64,000 bases of DNA. It comes from DASZOC01 sp035550975. GTDB taxonomy: Bacteria > Actinomycetota > CADDZG01 > WHSQ01. The DNA lies in the NCBI GenBank assembly GCA_035550975.1, contig DASZOC010000031.1, positions 1-64,000 on the forward strand. The letters run 5' to 3'. Position 1 is the stretch's first letter. Every line of letters starts with the position of its first letter. The translations under genes were made by a program, and so were the position numbers. Positions 24,219 to 32,755 of the stretch are shown in pieces. Below the pieces are notes generated by a model that was not told the origin of the DNA, did no database searches, and saw only the letters and a program-made list of their open reading frames with translations.

Positions 24219-25961
24219 ATGATCTCGAAGGTACTCGTCGCGAACCGCGGTGAGATCGCGATCCGCGTTATGAGGGCGTGCCGCGACCTCGACATCGCGT
24301 CGGTCGCGGTGTATTCGGACATCGACGCGCGGTCACTGCACACGCGGATGGCCGACGAGGCTTACAACGTCGGCCCGGCCCCCGCGGCCGAGTCCTACCT
24401 CAACATCCCCGCGATCCTCGAAGCGGCGAAGCGCTCGCGGGCGCAAGCGGTTCATCCCGGTTACGGATTCCTCGCGGAGAACGCCGCGTTCGCGCAGGCA
24501 GTCATGGACGCGGGCCTTACGTGGATCGGCCCGAGCCCGCAGATCATCGACTCGATGGGCGACAAGACCGCGGCCCGCCGCGCCGCAACCGATGCAGGCG
24601 TCGCGACCGTGCCGGGAACGAAGGAGCCGGTGCGAAGCGCCGGCGAGGTGACGGCGTTCGCCGCCGAGCACGGTCTGCCTCTCGCGATCAAGGCATCGGC
24701 TGGTGGCGGCGGCAAAGGGTTCCGCGTCGTCACGGAAGCTTCCGCCATCGAAGAAGCGCTCGCAGGTGCGGCGCGCGAGGCGCAGGCGTACTTCTCTTCC
24801 GCAGACGTCTACCTCGAGCGGTACCTCGAGCGGCCGAGACACATCGAGATCCAGGTGCTCGGCGATGCCTCCGGTTCGATCCTGTCGTTCCCGGAACGCG
24901 ATTGCTCGTTGCAGCGACGTCATCAGAAGCTCGTGGAGGAATCGCCGTCTCCCGCGCTCGACCGGTCGGTTCGCGAAGCGATCATGGAGGCCGCCGCGCG
25001 GGTCTCGAAGCAGGTCGGCTACCAGAACGCAGGCACGTGCGAGTTTCTCCTGGATGCCGATGGCGAGACCTTCTACTTCCTCGAGATGAACACGCGGTTG
25101 CAGGTCGAGCATCCGGTCACCGAGCTCGTGACGGGCATAGACCTCGTAACGGCTCAGTTGCTCGTTGCATCCGGAGAGCCCCTCGGCTTCGACCAGGGCG
25201 ACGTCGAGCTGCGGGGGCATGCGATCGAGTGCCGGATCAACGCGGAGAACGCGGCGAAGAACTTCATGCCGGCCCCCGGAGACATCGGAACGTACAAGGA
25301 ACCCGCCGGGCCGGGCGTGAGAGTGGACTCCGGCACCGAGTCCAACTCCACCATCCCCCAGACCTACGACCCACTGATATCGAAGCTCATCACCTATGGC
25401 GCCGATCGCGACGAGGCTCGCCGGAGGATGCTGCGAGCTCTCGACGAGTACGTGATCGAAGGCATAAAGACGACCATCCCGTTCCACAGCCTGATGCTGG
25501 CAGACGACCGCTTCGCCACGGGCGACTACCACACGGGAACCGTCGAACGCGAGATGGACCTGTCGGTGCTGAAGGAGACACCGCCGCCGAAACAGGCGCC
25601 GGGCGAACCAGAGGTCGCGGAGCGCGCGTTCGAGGTCGAGGTCGACGGGAAGCGCTTCTCCGTCGTCGCGCGCGAGCGACTGGAGACGGTGGTCAGGCAG
25701 CGCAAACCGAAGCCCCCGAAGGCGTCGGGCGCGGTCGGCAGCGGGGGCAGCGAGGTCCTGGCCGCGCCGATGCAGGGCACGATCGTGAAGGTCCTGGTCG
25801 CGGCCGGAGACAGCGTCGCGGCCGGCGACACGATCTGCGTGCTCGAGGCGATGAAGATGGAGAACTCGATCCTGGCGCACGCGGCGGGGACGGTGGAAGA
25901 GCTCAAGGTCACGCAGGGTCAGGCGGTCGAGACCGGCGCCACCATCGCCGTGATCCGCTAG
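24219..25961 (+). CDS. Acetyl/propionyl-CoA carboxylase alpha chain (biotin carboxylase + biotin carrier)
   Basis: A 580-residue AccA3-like chain: the ATP-grasp biotin carboxylase begins MISKVLVANRGEIAIRV, with the Gly-rich loop KASAGGGGKGFR, EMNTRLQVEHPVTE, and DYHTGTVER near the end of the carboxylase part. A linker and a biotinyl domain follow, with APMQGTIVKVL and EAMKMENS. Divergent from birA, whose product modifies it. Which carboxyltransferase it serves is not fixed; candidates in the window are the beta chain at 19.9-21.4 kb and the AccDA fusion at 50.3 kb. ATG 24219 is chosen over upstream frame because of the -10 at 24205. Confidence 0.87.
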   Translation: MISKVLVANRGEIAIRVMRACRDLDIASVAVYSDIDARSLHTRMADEAYNVGPAPAAESYLNIPAILEAAKRSRAQAVHPGYGFLAENAAFAQAVMDAGLTWIGPSPQIIDSMGDKTAARRAATDAGVATVPGTKEPVRSAGEVTAFAAEHGLPLAIKASAGGGGKGFRVVTEASAIEEALAGAAREAQAYFSSADVYLERYLERPRHIEIQVLGDASGSILSFPERDCSLQRRHQKLVEESPSPALDRSVREAIMEAAARVSKQVGYQNAGTCEFLLDADGETFYFLEMNTRLQVEHPVTELVTGIDLVTAQLLVASGEPLGFDQGDVELRGHAIECRINAENAAKNFMPAPGDIGTYKEPAGPGVRVDSGTESNSTIPQTYDPLISKLITYGADRDEARRRMLRALDEYVIEGIKTTIPFHSLMLADDRFATGDYHTGTVEREMDLSVLKETPPPKQAPGEPEVAERAFEVEVDGKRFSVVARERLETVVRQRKPKPPKASGAVGSGGSEVLAAPMQGTIVKVLVAAGDSVAAGDTICVLEAMKMENSILAHAAGTVEELKVTQGQAVETGATIAVIR

Positions 25962-25983
25962 GCGCAGCCGCCTACTACCTGAG

Positions 25984-25989
25984 TAGTAT
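25984..25989 (+). promoter_or_regulatory. -10 hexamer TAGTAT, leaderless promoter
   Basis: TAGTAT ends 8 nt before the ATG at 25998, with no ribosome site in the spacer. This fits a leaderless start for the small membrane protein. Confidence 0.45.
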
Positions 25990-25997
25990 CCGGCCGC

Positions 25998-26444
25998 ATG
26001 GGGACCCGGGGGCGGTGGAGGGCATGGCTCGGCGGCTACGCGCTGATCCTCGCCGCGTTCGGCCTCGCCTGGTGGAACAACCCCGCGAACGTCGGCGGTG
26101 AACGTGAGGCGATGCGCGCGTGGCTGGGGCTCGGGTTCGCGGCGATCGGGATGGCCGTCTTCCTCCCCCCGTTGACGGTGCGCAAGGACCACGAGGTCGC
26201 CGCGCAGCGCACGCTCATCATCTGCCTCGCGTTGTTCATGTCCGTGGCCCTCTGGTGGGTCGGCTTCCTGCCGTCGGACCCTTTCGGGTGTAGCCGCGTC
26301 GATGCACCCGACTGTCACACGAACGCCGTGACGCGCTGGCGCGGCCTAGCCGAGATCACCGTCGCCTGGATGCTGTCGTTCGCCTTCACGCACGCGGCGG
26401 GACGCGCGCTCGCCGCGCGGCGCGGAGCCAAGACCGTCTCCTAG
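25998..26444 (+). CDS. Small polytopic membrane protein of unknown function
   Basis: A 148-residue protein with about four hydrophobic helices (near 8-25, 35-55, 72-92, 110-130) and a short extracytoplasmic-type loop with two Cys (FGCSRVDAPDCHTNAV). No family recognised. Monocistronic by context: own TAGTAT element upstream, and the next gene has its own. Confidence 0.6.
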   Translation: MGTRGRWRAWLGGYALILAAFGLAWWNNPANVGGEREAMRAWLGLGFAAIGMAVFLPPLTVRKDHEVAAQRTLIICLALFMSVALWWVGFLPSDPFGCSRVDAPDCHTNAVTRWRGLAEITVAWMLSFAFTHAAGRALAARRGAKTVS

Positions 26445-26467
26445 CATTCCGCGTTACCGTCGTGCAC

Positions 26468-27097
26468 GTGGATCCCACGCTCGCGGCGTTCCAAGCGTCA
26501 TACGACCTCGTCGGGCCGCTGCTCGATGCGGACGCGTTGGAACAGCGGTGGGACGACGAGAGCGTCCTAACAGAGTTCTCGGTGAGGGGTCTCGCCGGGC
26601 ACCTCGTGCGCGTCGGTTGGGCGGTCCTCGATTACTCGCGCCACGAGGTCGCCGGCGACAGCCCCATACCCGCCGAGGAGTACTACCGAACGGTCCTCGC
26701 CGCGATGGGGGCGCACGAGCACCTAGAGGTGCGTGTCCGAGGCGAGGAGGTCGCGGGTGCCGACGTCGGGAGCCTGCGCGCGAGCTACCACACGGCTCGC
26801 GACGGACTCGGCGCCTTCCTCCGCGACGCCGACCCGAACCGTCTCGTGAAGGTCTTCCGGGGGTTGGTGATGCGCTTCGAGGACTATCTGCAGACCAGGA
26901 TCGTCGAGACTCTCGTCCACCTCGAGGACCTGGCGCTGAGCCTCGGCGTGACGCCCCCCGATCCGCCGCGGGCTGCCTATGACATCGCGATCGATCACCT
27001 GATCCGCGTGGCGCGGCTCACCCACGGCGATCGAGCCGTCCTCACCGCTCTGTCGCGGCGAGAGCGCGACGACCTGGACGCATTACGCATCTTCTAA
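26468..27097 (+). CDS. DinB/mycothiol-dependent maleylpyruvate isomerase-like protein
   Basis: A 209-residue four-helix-bundle protein of the MDMPI/DinB superfamily. The metal-binding pattern is visible: His in SVRGLAGHLVRVGW, and Glu/His in TRIVETLVHLEDLALSLG. Such proteins use mycothiol or act in thiol-linked detoxification, but many are uncharacterised. I chose GTG 26468 because TACCGT (26455-26460) lies 7 nt upstream; the GTG two codons earlier would be only 1 nt from that element. Confidence 0.72.
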   Translation: MDPTLAAFQASYDLVGPLLDADALEQRWDDESVLTEFSVRGLAGHLVRVGWAVLDYSRHEVAGDSPIPAEEYYRTVLAAMGAHEHLEVRVRGEEVAGADVGSLRASYHTARDGLGAFLRDADPNRLVKVFRGLVMRFEDYLQTRIVETLVHLEDLALSLGVTPPDPPRAAYDIAIDHLIRVARLTHGDRAVLTALSRRERDDLDALRIF

Positions 27098-27133
27098 GAC
27101 GATGTGTAGCTCATCATCACGAGAGGAGCCGGC

Positions 27134-27526
27134 ATGGCGTCAGATCTGAGGGTCGTGCTGCCGAACCGCCCGGGAGCGCTGCTGGAAGCGTGTGACATCC
27201 TCGCCCGCGCAGGGATCCCGTTGCTCGGCTTCGCCGGCGATCTCCGGCCCGGAGAGCGGTGGGGCTACCTGCACGTCCTCGTCGACGACGGAGCAACCGC
27301 GCAGGACGAGCTCGAAGCGAATGGCTTCGAGGTCACCAGCACGCACGAGGTGAACGTGTTGTCGGTCGACAAGCATCCCGGGGCACTCGCGGAAGAGATC
27401 AAGCGCTACTCCGACGCGGGCAAGAACATCGAGGTCGTGTACATGTCGAGCGCGGGCGAGATCGTGGTCGCGACCGACGACATGCAACACCAGCGCCGGG
27501 GCGTCCGGATGGACGACGCCGGCTAG
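27134..27526 (+). CDS. ACT-domain protein
   Basis: A 130-residue protein whose first 70 residues fit an ACT fold (LRVVLPNRPGALLEACDILARAGIPLLGF, a typical ACT start), a small-ligand sensing domain. The C-terminal half (AEEIKRYSDAGKNIEVVYMSSAGEIVVATDDM) looks like a second, partial ACT-like beta-alpha unit. GAGAGGAG lies 6 nt before ATG. No enzymatic domain is attached, so it is probably a stand-alone regulator of amino-acid or related metabolism; ligand unknown. Confidence 0.7.
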   Translation: MASDLRVVLPNRPGALLEACDILARAGIPLLGFAGDLRPGERWGYLHVLVDDGATAQDELEANGFEVTSTHEVNVLSVDKHPGALAEEIKRYSDAGKNIEVVYMSSAGEIVVATDDMQHQRRGVRMDDAG

Positions 27527-27543
27527 CAGCACCGCGCGCGGCG

Positions 27544-28218
27544 CTAAGGATCGATGCCGGTGATGGCGATCCCCGCGCGGTCGGTCTTGTAGCGATGGTT
27601 GATGCCGATCAAGAGAGCCGTGATCGGCTCGACGATACGCGCGTTCTCCAACGGGCCGGCGTCGACGAAGCGGAGGTCGGCGAGGAGCTCGACCAGCTCC
27701 TTCACGACCGGCTTGCCCTCCTTGTTGCCGCACACCAGGATGTCGCCCTCCAGCTCGTGCTCCAGATCGGCGACGGCAGATGCGGAGAGGGTGTGGAAGG
27801 CAGCGCACATCCGCGTCCCCTTCGGAAGGAACGCGAGACCGAGCTGCGCAGCCGATCCTTCCCAGACGCCGAATACGTGCGTCGCCTTTCCGCCGACCGA
27901 AGCCTCGACCGGAACGGTCGCGTCGATCACGACCGCGCCCTCACGCAAGCTCCCGGCGAGCGAGCGGTAGATCGGGACGAACCCGGAGAACGGCACGGCG
28001 ACGACGATCGTGTCCGACGACGCCGCGGCATCGGGGTTCTCGAGTCCCTCGACGCGCGCGTCGGGCACGATCTCGCGCAGCTTCATCGCCGACGACTCGG
28101 CCTTCGCCGCCTCGCGGGAGCCGATGGCCACCTCGAGCCCCGCACGCGCCCACCGCGTTGCAAGAGCGAACCCGAGGTCGCCGGTCCCCCCAACGATCGC
28201 GACGCGGTCTAAGGGCAT
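27544..28218 (-). CDS. npdG: NADPH-dependent F420 reductase
   Basis: A 224-residue F420H2:NADP+ oxidoreductase that exchanges hydride between NADPH and coenzyme F420. The Rossmann start VAIVGGTGDLGFALA, and the NADP-type SREAAKAE after the second strand, are characteristic; FHTLSA and ITALLIGINHRYK match the C-terminal region of the family. It begins right after the methylmalonyl-CoA mutase stop, so it is co-transcribed. It implies the cell uses F420. Confidence 0.85.
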   Translation of the reverse strand: MPLDRVAIVGGTGDLGFALATRWARAGLEVAIGSREAAKAESSAMKLREIVPDARVEGLENPDAAASSDTIVVAVPFSGFVPIYRSLAGSLREGAVVIDATVPVEASVGGKATHVFGVWEGSAAQLGLAFLPKGTRMCAAFHTLSASAVADLEHELEGDILVCGNKEGKPVVKELVELLADLRFVDAGPLENARIVEPITALLIGINHRYKTDRAGIAITGIDP

Positions 28219-29799
28219 CTAGAAGACGGACGGCTCGTACTCGCCGAACACCCCGCGCAGCACGTCGGAGACCTCGCCGAGCGTGGCGTACGCGCCGAGG
28301 GCTGCGCGCATCGGCACCAGGACGTTGTCGGTCGATCTTGCCGCGTCGTCCAGTTCCTTCAGGGCGCGGTCGACCGCGCCCTGATCCCGCTTCGCGCGTA
28401 CGTCGGTCAATCGCGCGGTCTGGCGCCGCTCGAGCTCGGGATCGAGCTCGTACAGCTCGACCGGCTCCTCCTGCTCCGAGCGGAAGCGATTGACTCCCAC
28501 GACGACGCGCGAGCCGTCCTCGACGCCCTGCGTCACGCGGTACGCGGCTTCTTCGATCTCGCGCTTCATCCAGCCACTCTCGATCGCCTCGACCGCGCCA
28601 CCCATCGCATCGATCTTCTCGAGGTATTCGCGCGCGCGCTCCTCGATCTCGGTCGTCAGCTCCTCGACGAACCACGAACCTCCGAGCGGGTCGGCCGTGT
28701 CGGCCACGCCGGTCTCGTAGCCGAGCACCTGTTGCGTGCGCAACGCGACCGTGGCCGCTTTCTGGCTCGGAAGCGCTAGAGCCTCGTCGAAGGAATTCGT
28801 GTGCAACGACTGCGTTCCGCCGAGAACGGCAGCCAGAGCTTCGTATGCCGTTCGCACGATGTTGTTCTCCGGCTGTTGTGCGGTCAGGGTCGCACCACCG
28901 GTCTGCGTGTGGAAGCGCAACATCGTCGACTTCGGGTCCTTGGCGTCGAAACGCTCGCGCATCACTCGCGCCCACAGCCGGCGAGCGGCGCGGAACTTCG
29001 CGATCTCCTCGAACAGGTTCATGTGGCAAGCGAAGAAGAACGAGAGCCGGGGAGCGAAGCGATCTACGTCGAGCCCCGCCTCGATCGCCGCCTGGACGTA
29101 CGAGATGCCGTCGGCGATCGTGAACGCGACCTCTTGCACGGCCGTACTGCCGGCTTCGCGCATGTGGTAGCCGGAGATCGAGATGGTGTTCCAGCGCGGC
29201 AGTCGGTCACTGCAGTACGCGAAGAGGTCGGTGATGATCCGCATCGACGGCTTCGGCGGATAGATGTAGGTCCCCCGCGCCGTGTACTCCTTGAGGATGT
29301 CGTTCTGGGTCGTGCCGCTGATCTTGTCGCGCGGGACACCTTGCTTCTCTGCGACCAGCTCGTATAGCAACAGCAGGATCGAAGCCGTCGCATTGATCGT
29401 CATCGACGTCGAGACCTCGGCCAGCGGAATCTCGTCGAACAGCAGCTCCATGTCTGCCAGAGAATCGATAGCAACACCGACGCGCCCTACCTCGGCGGCC
29501 GCCTTCGGGTGGTCGGAGTCGTACCCCATCTGCGTAGGAAGGTCGAATGCAACCGAAAGACCCGTCTGCCCTGCGGCCAGCAGGTACCGGAAACGTTCGT
29601 TCGTCGCTTCCGCACTCCCGAACCCGGCGTATTGCCGCATGGTCCAAAGACGATCGCGGTACATGCCGCGGTAGACCCCGCGCGTAAACGGGAACTGTCC
29701 CGGCGTTCCGAGCTCGGCACCGGAATCGAACTTGACGCGGTCGGGTCCGTAAACGGGATGTATCTCGATGCCCGAATCGGTGCGCCGTTCTTGGTCCAC
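28219..29799 (-). CDS. Methylmalonyl-CoA mutase large subunit (substrate-binding TIM barrel, no B12 domain)
   Basis: A 526-residue catalytic chain for conversion of (R)-methylmalonyl-CoA to succinyl-CoA. Motifs: RQYAGFGSAEATNERFRYLL, SVAFDLPTQMGYDSDH, SMTINATA, RWNTISISGYHMREAGSTA, HTQTGGATLTAQQPENNIVRTAYEALAAVLGGTQSLHTNS. It stops before a B12-binding domain; that subunit is a separate gene at 49855-50271. The GTG start is 6 nt after TAGCAT with no ribosome site. An isobutyryl-CoA or ethylmalonyl-type mutase is less likely. Confidence 0.87.
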   Translation of the reverse strand: MDQERRTDSGIEIHPVYGPDRVKFDSGAELGTPGQFPFTRGVYRGMYRDRLWTMRQYAGFGSAEATNERFRYLLAAGQTGLSVAFDLPTQMGYDSDHPKAAAEVGRVGVAIDSLADMELLFDEIPLAEVSTSMTINATASILLLLYELVAEKQGVPRDKISGTTQNDILKEYTARGTYIYPPKPSMRIITDLFAYCSDRLPRWNTISISGYHMREAGSTAVQEVAFTIADGISYVQAAIEAGLDVDRFAPRLSFFFACHMNLFEEIAKFRAARRLWARVMRERFDAKDPKSTMLRFHTQTGGATLTAQQPENNIVRTAYEALAAVLGGTQSLHTNSFDEALALPSQKAATVALRTQQVLGYETGVADTADPLGGSWFVEELTTEIEERAREYLEKIDAMGGAVEAIESGWMKREIEEAAYRVTQGVEDGSRVVVGVNRFRSEQEEPVELYELDPELERRQTARLTDVRAKRDQGAVDRALKELDDAARSTDNVLVPMRAALGAYATLGEVSDVLRGVFGEYEPSVF

Positions 29800-29805
29800 G
29801 TAAGG

Positions 29806-29835
29806 ATGCTAGTCGCTGAGGCGTGTGGTTAGGAT
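29806..29835. promoter_or_regulatory. Divergent promoter pair, mutase and sdh operon
   Basis: Minus strand: TAGCAT at 29806-29811, 6 nt before the mutase GTG. Plus strand: TAGGAT at 29830-29835, 11 nt before the sdh ATG, giving a leader of about 4 nt. Neither start has a Shine-Dalgarno. The two operons share about 47 nt of intergenic DNA. Confidence 0.45.
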
Positions 29836-29846
29836 GCGCCGCAACC

Positions 29847-30266
29847 ATGGCGACCGCCGAAGAGATCTACAAGAAACACCGTCCCCAAGCATTCGTTCCG
29901 GACCGGCGACCGACTTCCTTCGAGGTCTGGTGGTGGTTCTTCATGCGGATCTCCGGCGTGATCCTTCTCTTCCTGGTCCTCATTCATCTCTACGTCATGC
30001 ACCTCGTCGGCGAGGGCGTCGAACGCGTCGACTTCGACTTCGTCGCGAGCCGCTGGGACCACGTCGGCTGGAAGACCTTCGACTGGGTGATGCTGTTCCT
30101 CGCGCTGCTACACGGAACGAATGGCCTGCGGGTCATCATCGACGATTACGTCCGCTCTCCCGCGGTGCGGACCGCCGTCAAGGGCACGCTCTACACGGTT
30201 ACCGCCGTCCTCATGGTCATGGGGACGGCGGTCCTCGTGACGTTCGACGCGAGCCAGACGGGCTAG
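29847..30266 (+). CDS. sdhD: Succinate dehydrogenase membrane anchor (SdhD-like)
   Basis: A 139-residue anchor with three helices (about 28-50, 70-90, 108-130). RPTSFEVWWWFFMRISGV, HLYVMH (heme-ligand His) and LLHGTNGLRVIIDDY match actinobacterial SdhD. It anchors SdhAB and binds quinone. No SdhC-type subunit precedes it; the gene upstream is divergent. ATG 29847 is preferred to an upstream in-frame ATG because TAGGAT sits between them. Four nt before sdhA. Confidence 0.83.
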   Translation: MATAEEIYKKHRPQAFVPDRRPTSFEVWWWFFMRISGVILLFLVLIHLYVMHLVGEGVERVDFDFVASRWDHVGWKTFDWVMLFLALLHGTNGLRVIIDDYVRSPAVRTAVKGTLYTVTAVLMVMGTAVLVTFDASQTG

Positions 30267-30269
30267 GGC

Positions 30270-32006
30270 ATGGCTCACCACCACACCTACGATGCCGTCA
30301 TAGTCGGAGCCGGCGGCGCGGGGCTGCGAGCCGCGCTCGAAGCCGGCAGCCGCGTCAGGACCGCGGTCGTGTCCAAGCTTTATCCCACCCGGTCTCACAC
30401 GGGGGCCGCCCAAGGCGGCATGTGCGCTGCACTGGCGAATGTCGAAGAGGACTCGTGGGAATGGCATGCGTTCGACACGGTCAAAGGCGGGGACTTCCTC
30501 GCGGACCAGGACGCGGTCGATGTCATGTGCAAGGAAGCGGTGACCTCGGTCCTCGAGCTCGAGAAGATGGGTCTGCCGTTCAACCGGACGAGCGACGGCC
30601 GGATCGACCAGCGCAGGTTCGGGGGGCATACCCGCAACCACGGTGAGGCGCCCGTCAAGCGCGCGTGCTACGCCGCGGACCGCACCGGTCACATGATCCT
30701 CCAGACGCTGTATCAACAATGCAACAAGCACGGCGTCGAGTTTTACGACGAGTTCTTCGTCCTCGACCTTCTGATAGTCGAGGGAGCGTGCGCTGGGATC
30801 GTCGCGTACGAGATCGCGACGGGCGATCTCCACGTGTTCCACGCGAAGTCGGTCCTGTTCGCGACCGGCGGTTTCGGCAAGATGTTCAAGATCACGTCGA
30901 ACGCTCACACGCTGACCGGGGACGGCCCGGGTGTCGTGTACCGGAAGGGCCTGCCGCTCGAGGACATGGAGTTCTTCCAGTTCCACCCCACGGGCCTATA
31001 CGGGCTCGGCATCCTGCTGTCGGAAGCCGCCCGCGGCGAAGGCGCCATCCTGCGCAACGCCGACGGCGAACGGTTCATGGAGCGTTACGCACCGACGATC
31101 AAGGACCTCGCACCGCGCGACATGGTGTCTCGCGCCGAGTTCTTCGAGATCAAAGAGGGCCGCGGCGTCGGGCCGAAGAAGGACTACGTGCTTCTCGACC
31201 TCACGCATCTCGATCCGCACGTCGTCGAGACGAAGCTCCCCGATATCACGGAGTTCGCGCGCACCTATCTGAACGTCGAGCCTCTCAAGGAGGGTGTTCC
31301 GATCGTGCCCACCGCGCACTACGCGATGGGCGGGATCCCGACGAACGTGGATGCGGAGGTGCTGCGCGACCACAAGGGCGACACGGTTCCCGGCTTCTAT
31401 GCGGCCGGTGAGTGCGCGTGTGTCTCCGTGCACGGAGCGAACCGGCTCGGGACGAACTCGTTGCTCGACATCGTCGTCTTCGGCCGCCGGGGCGGCCTCG
31501 CGATGGCGGAGTACGCGTCGACGAACAAGCTCCTCGACCTCCCGGAGGACGTGCACAAGCCGACCGAAGACTGGATCGCGTCGTTGTTCGACGGAGGCGG
31601 CCCGGAATTCAGCGCGAACATCCGTTTCCGCCTGCAGGACGTGATGATGGACAAGGCCTCCGTGGTCCGAACCGAAGAGTCCCTCACCGAAGCTCAAGAG
31701 GAGGTCGAGCAGCTGCGCGTTCGCTATGCGAGCGCGCGGGTGCGAGACAGGTCAAAGGTCTTCAACACCGAGCTGATCGAGCACGTCGAGCTCGGCTACC
31801 TCCTCGACATGGCGGAAGCGCTGGTGATCGCGGCGCGCGCTCGCACCGAGAGCCGCGGCGGCCATTACCGGGAGGACCATCAGATGCGCGAGGACGACCA
31901 CTGGCTGAAGCACTCGTTCATCTCCCGCTCGCCCGACGGCGGGACGACGCTCGACTACAAAGACGTGACGATGGGCAGGTACGTCCCCGTGGAGAGGAAG
32001 TACTAG
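30270..32006 (+). CDS. sdhA: Succinate dehydrogenase flavoprotein subunit
   Basis: This 578-residue FAD subunit oxidises succinate to fumarate. Motifs: VIVGAGGAGLRAALE, TRSHTGAAQGGMCAAL (covalent FAD His), FHPTGLYGLGILLSEAARGEGAIL, HYAMGGIPTNVDAEVL, GECACVSVHGANRLGTNSLLD, and R(T)ESRGGHYREDHQMREDDHWLKH near the C-terminus. It is of normal length. Together with the preceding anchor and sdhB it forms a tight operon; the sdhB start overlaps its stop by one base. Confidence 0.93.
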   Translation: MAHHHTYDAVIVGAGGAGLRAALEAGSRVRTAVVSKLYPTRSHTGAAQGGMCAALANVEEDSWEWHAFDTVKGGDFLADQDAVDVMCKEAVTSVLELEKMGLPFNRTSDGRIDQRRFGGHTRNHGEAPVKRACYAADRTGHMILQTLYQQCNKHGVEFYDEFFVLDLLIVEGACAGIVAYEIATGDLHVFHAKSVLFATGGFGKMFKITSNAHTLTGDGPGVVYRKGLPLEDMEFFQFHPTGLYGLGILLSEAARGEGAILRNADGERFMERYAPTIKDLAPRDMVSRAEFFEIKEGRGVGPKKDYVLLDLTHLDPHVVETKLPDITEFARTYLNVEPLKEGVPIVPTAHYAMGGIPTNVDAEVLRDHKGDTVPGFYAAGECACVSVHGANRLGTNSLLDIVVFGRRGGLAMAEYASTNKLLDLPEDVHKPTEDWIASLFDGGGPEFSANIRFRLQDVMMDKASVVRTEESLTEAQEEVEQLRVRYASARVRDRSKVFNTELIEHVELGYLLDMAEALVIAARARTESRGGHYREDHQMREDDHWLKHSFISRSPDGGTTLDYKDVTMGRYVPVERKY

Positions 32007-32746
32007 TGGGGCAGGAACGATCCGAGGTCTCGACAACGAAGATGCAGGTCAAGCTGCGTCTCCTTCGCTTCAACCCGGAGCGGGACACGGAGCCGCACTT
32101 CGAGGACTACACGGTCGAGGCCGAGCCGATGGACAGGCTCCTCGATTGTCTCCACAAGGTGAAGTGGTATTCGGACAGCTCGCTCGCGTTACGCAGGTCC
32201 TGCGCCCACGGGATCTGCGGCTCCGACGCGATGGTCATCAACGGCAAGAACGAGCTCGCGTGCAAGGTCCTCGTCCAGGACCTCAAGCAGCCGATCGTGG
32301 TCGAGCCGATCCGAGGGCTGCCGGTGATCAAGGACCTCGTCGTCGACATGGAGCCGTTCTTCGCCGGGTACCGAGCCGTCAAACCATGGCTGATAAGCGA
32401 CGATCGTGAGCGCGAACCAGAGCGCGAGCGGCTCCAGTCACAGGTCGATCGCGAACGTTACGACGACACGACGAAGTGCATCCTCTGCGCGGCGTGCACG
32501 ACGTCGTGCCCGATCTTCTGGTCCGACGAGGAGTATGTGGGTCCTGCAGCGATCGTCAACGCCCACCGCTTCATCTTCGATTCCCGCGACCGCGGCAGCC
32601 GCGAACGCCTCGAGATCCTGTCCCAGAAGGACGGCGTGTACAAGTGCCGCACTGCGTTCAACTGCACCGATGCGTGTCCTCGTGGGATCAAGGTGACGAA
32701 GGCGATCCAAGAGGTGAAAAGGGCCGCCCTCTTCAACAACGTCTAG
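32006..32746 (+). CDS. sdhB: Succinate dehydrogenase iron-sulfur subunit
   Basis: A 246-residue protein. The [2Fe-2S] region is RRSCAHGICGSDAM with a later Cys; the ferredoxin-like region is CILCAACTTSCP and CRTAFNCTDACPRG. It passes electrons from FAD to quinone. GTG 32006 (overlapping the sdhA TAG as TAGTG) has GGAGAGG about 5-8 nt upstream and adds 12 residues ahead of the ATG at 32042, which is a weaker alternative. Nine nt separate it from the next gene. Confidence 0.91.
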   Translation: MGQERSEVSTTKMQVKLRLLRFNPERDTEPHFEDYTVEAEPMDRLLDCLHKVKWYSDSSLALRRSCAHGICGSDAMVINGKNELACKVLVQDLKQPIVVEPIRGLPVIKDLVVDMEPFFAGYRAVKPWLISDDREREPERERLQSQVDRERYDDTTKCILCAACTTSCPIFWSDEEYVGPAAIVNAHRFIFDSRDRGSRERLEILSQKDGVYKCRTAFNCTDACPRGIKVTKAIQEVKRAALFNNV

Positions 32747-32755
32747 ACGACGCTC

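Noticed and set aside
24333..26318. A 661-codon open frame on the minus strand
   Set aside because: It is antisense to the biotin carboxylase gene and to the small membrane protein gene, has Arg/His/Asp-rich composition and no recognisable motif.
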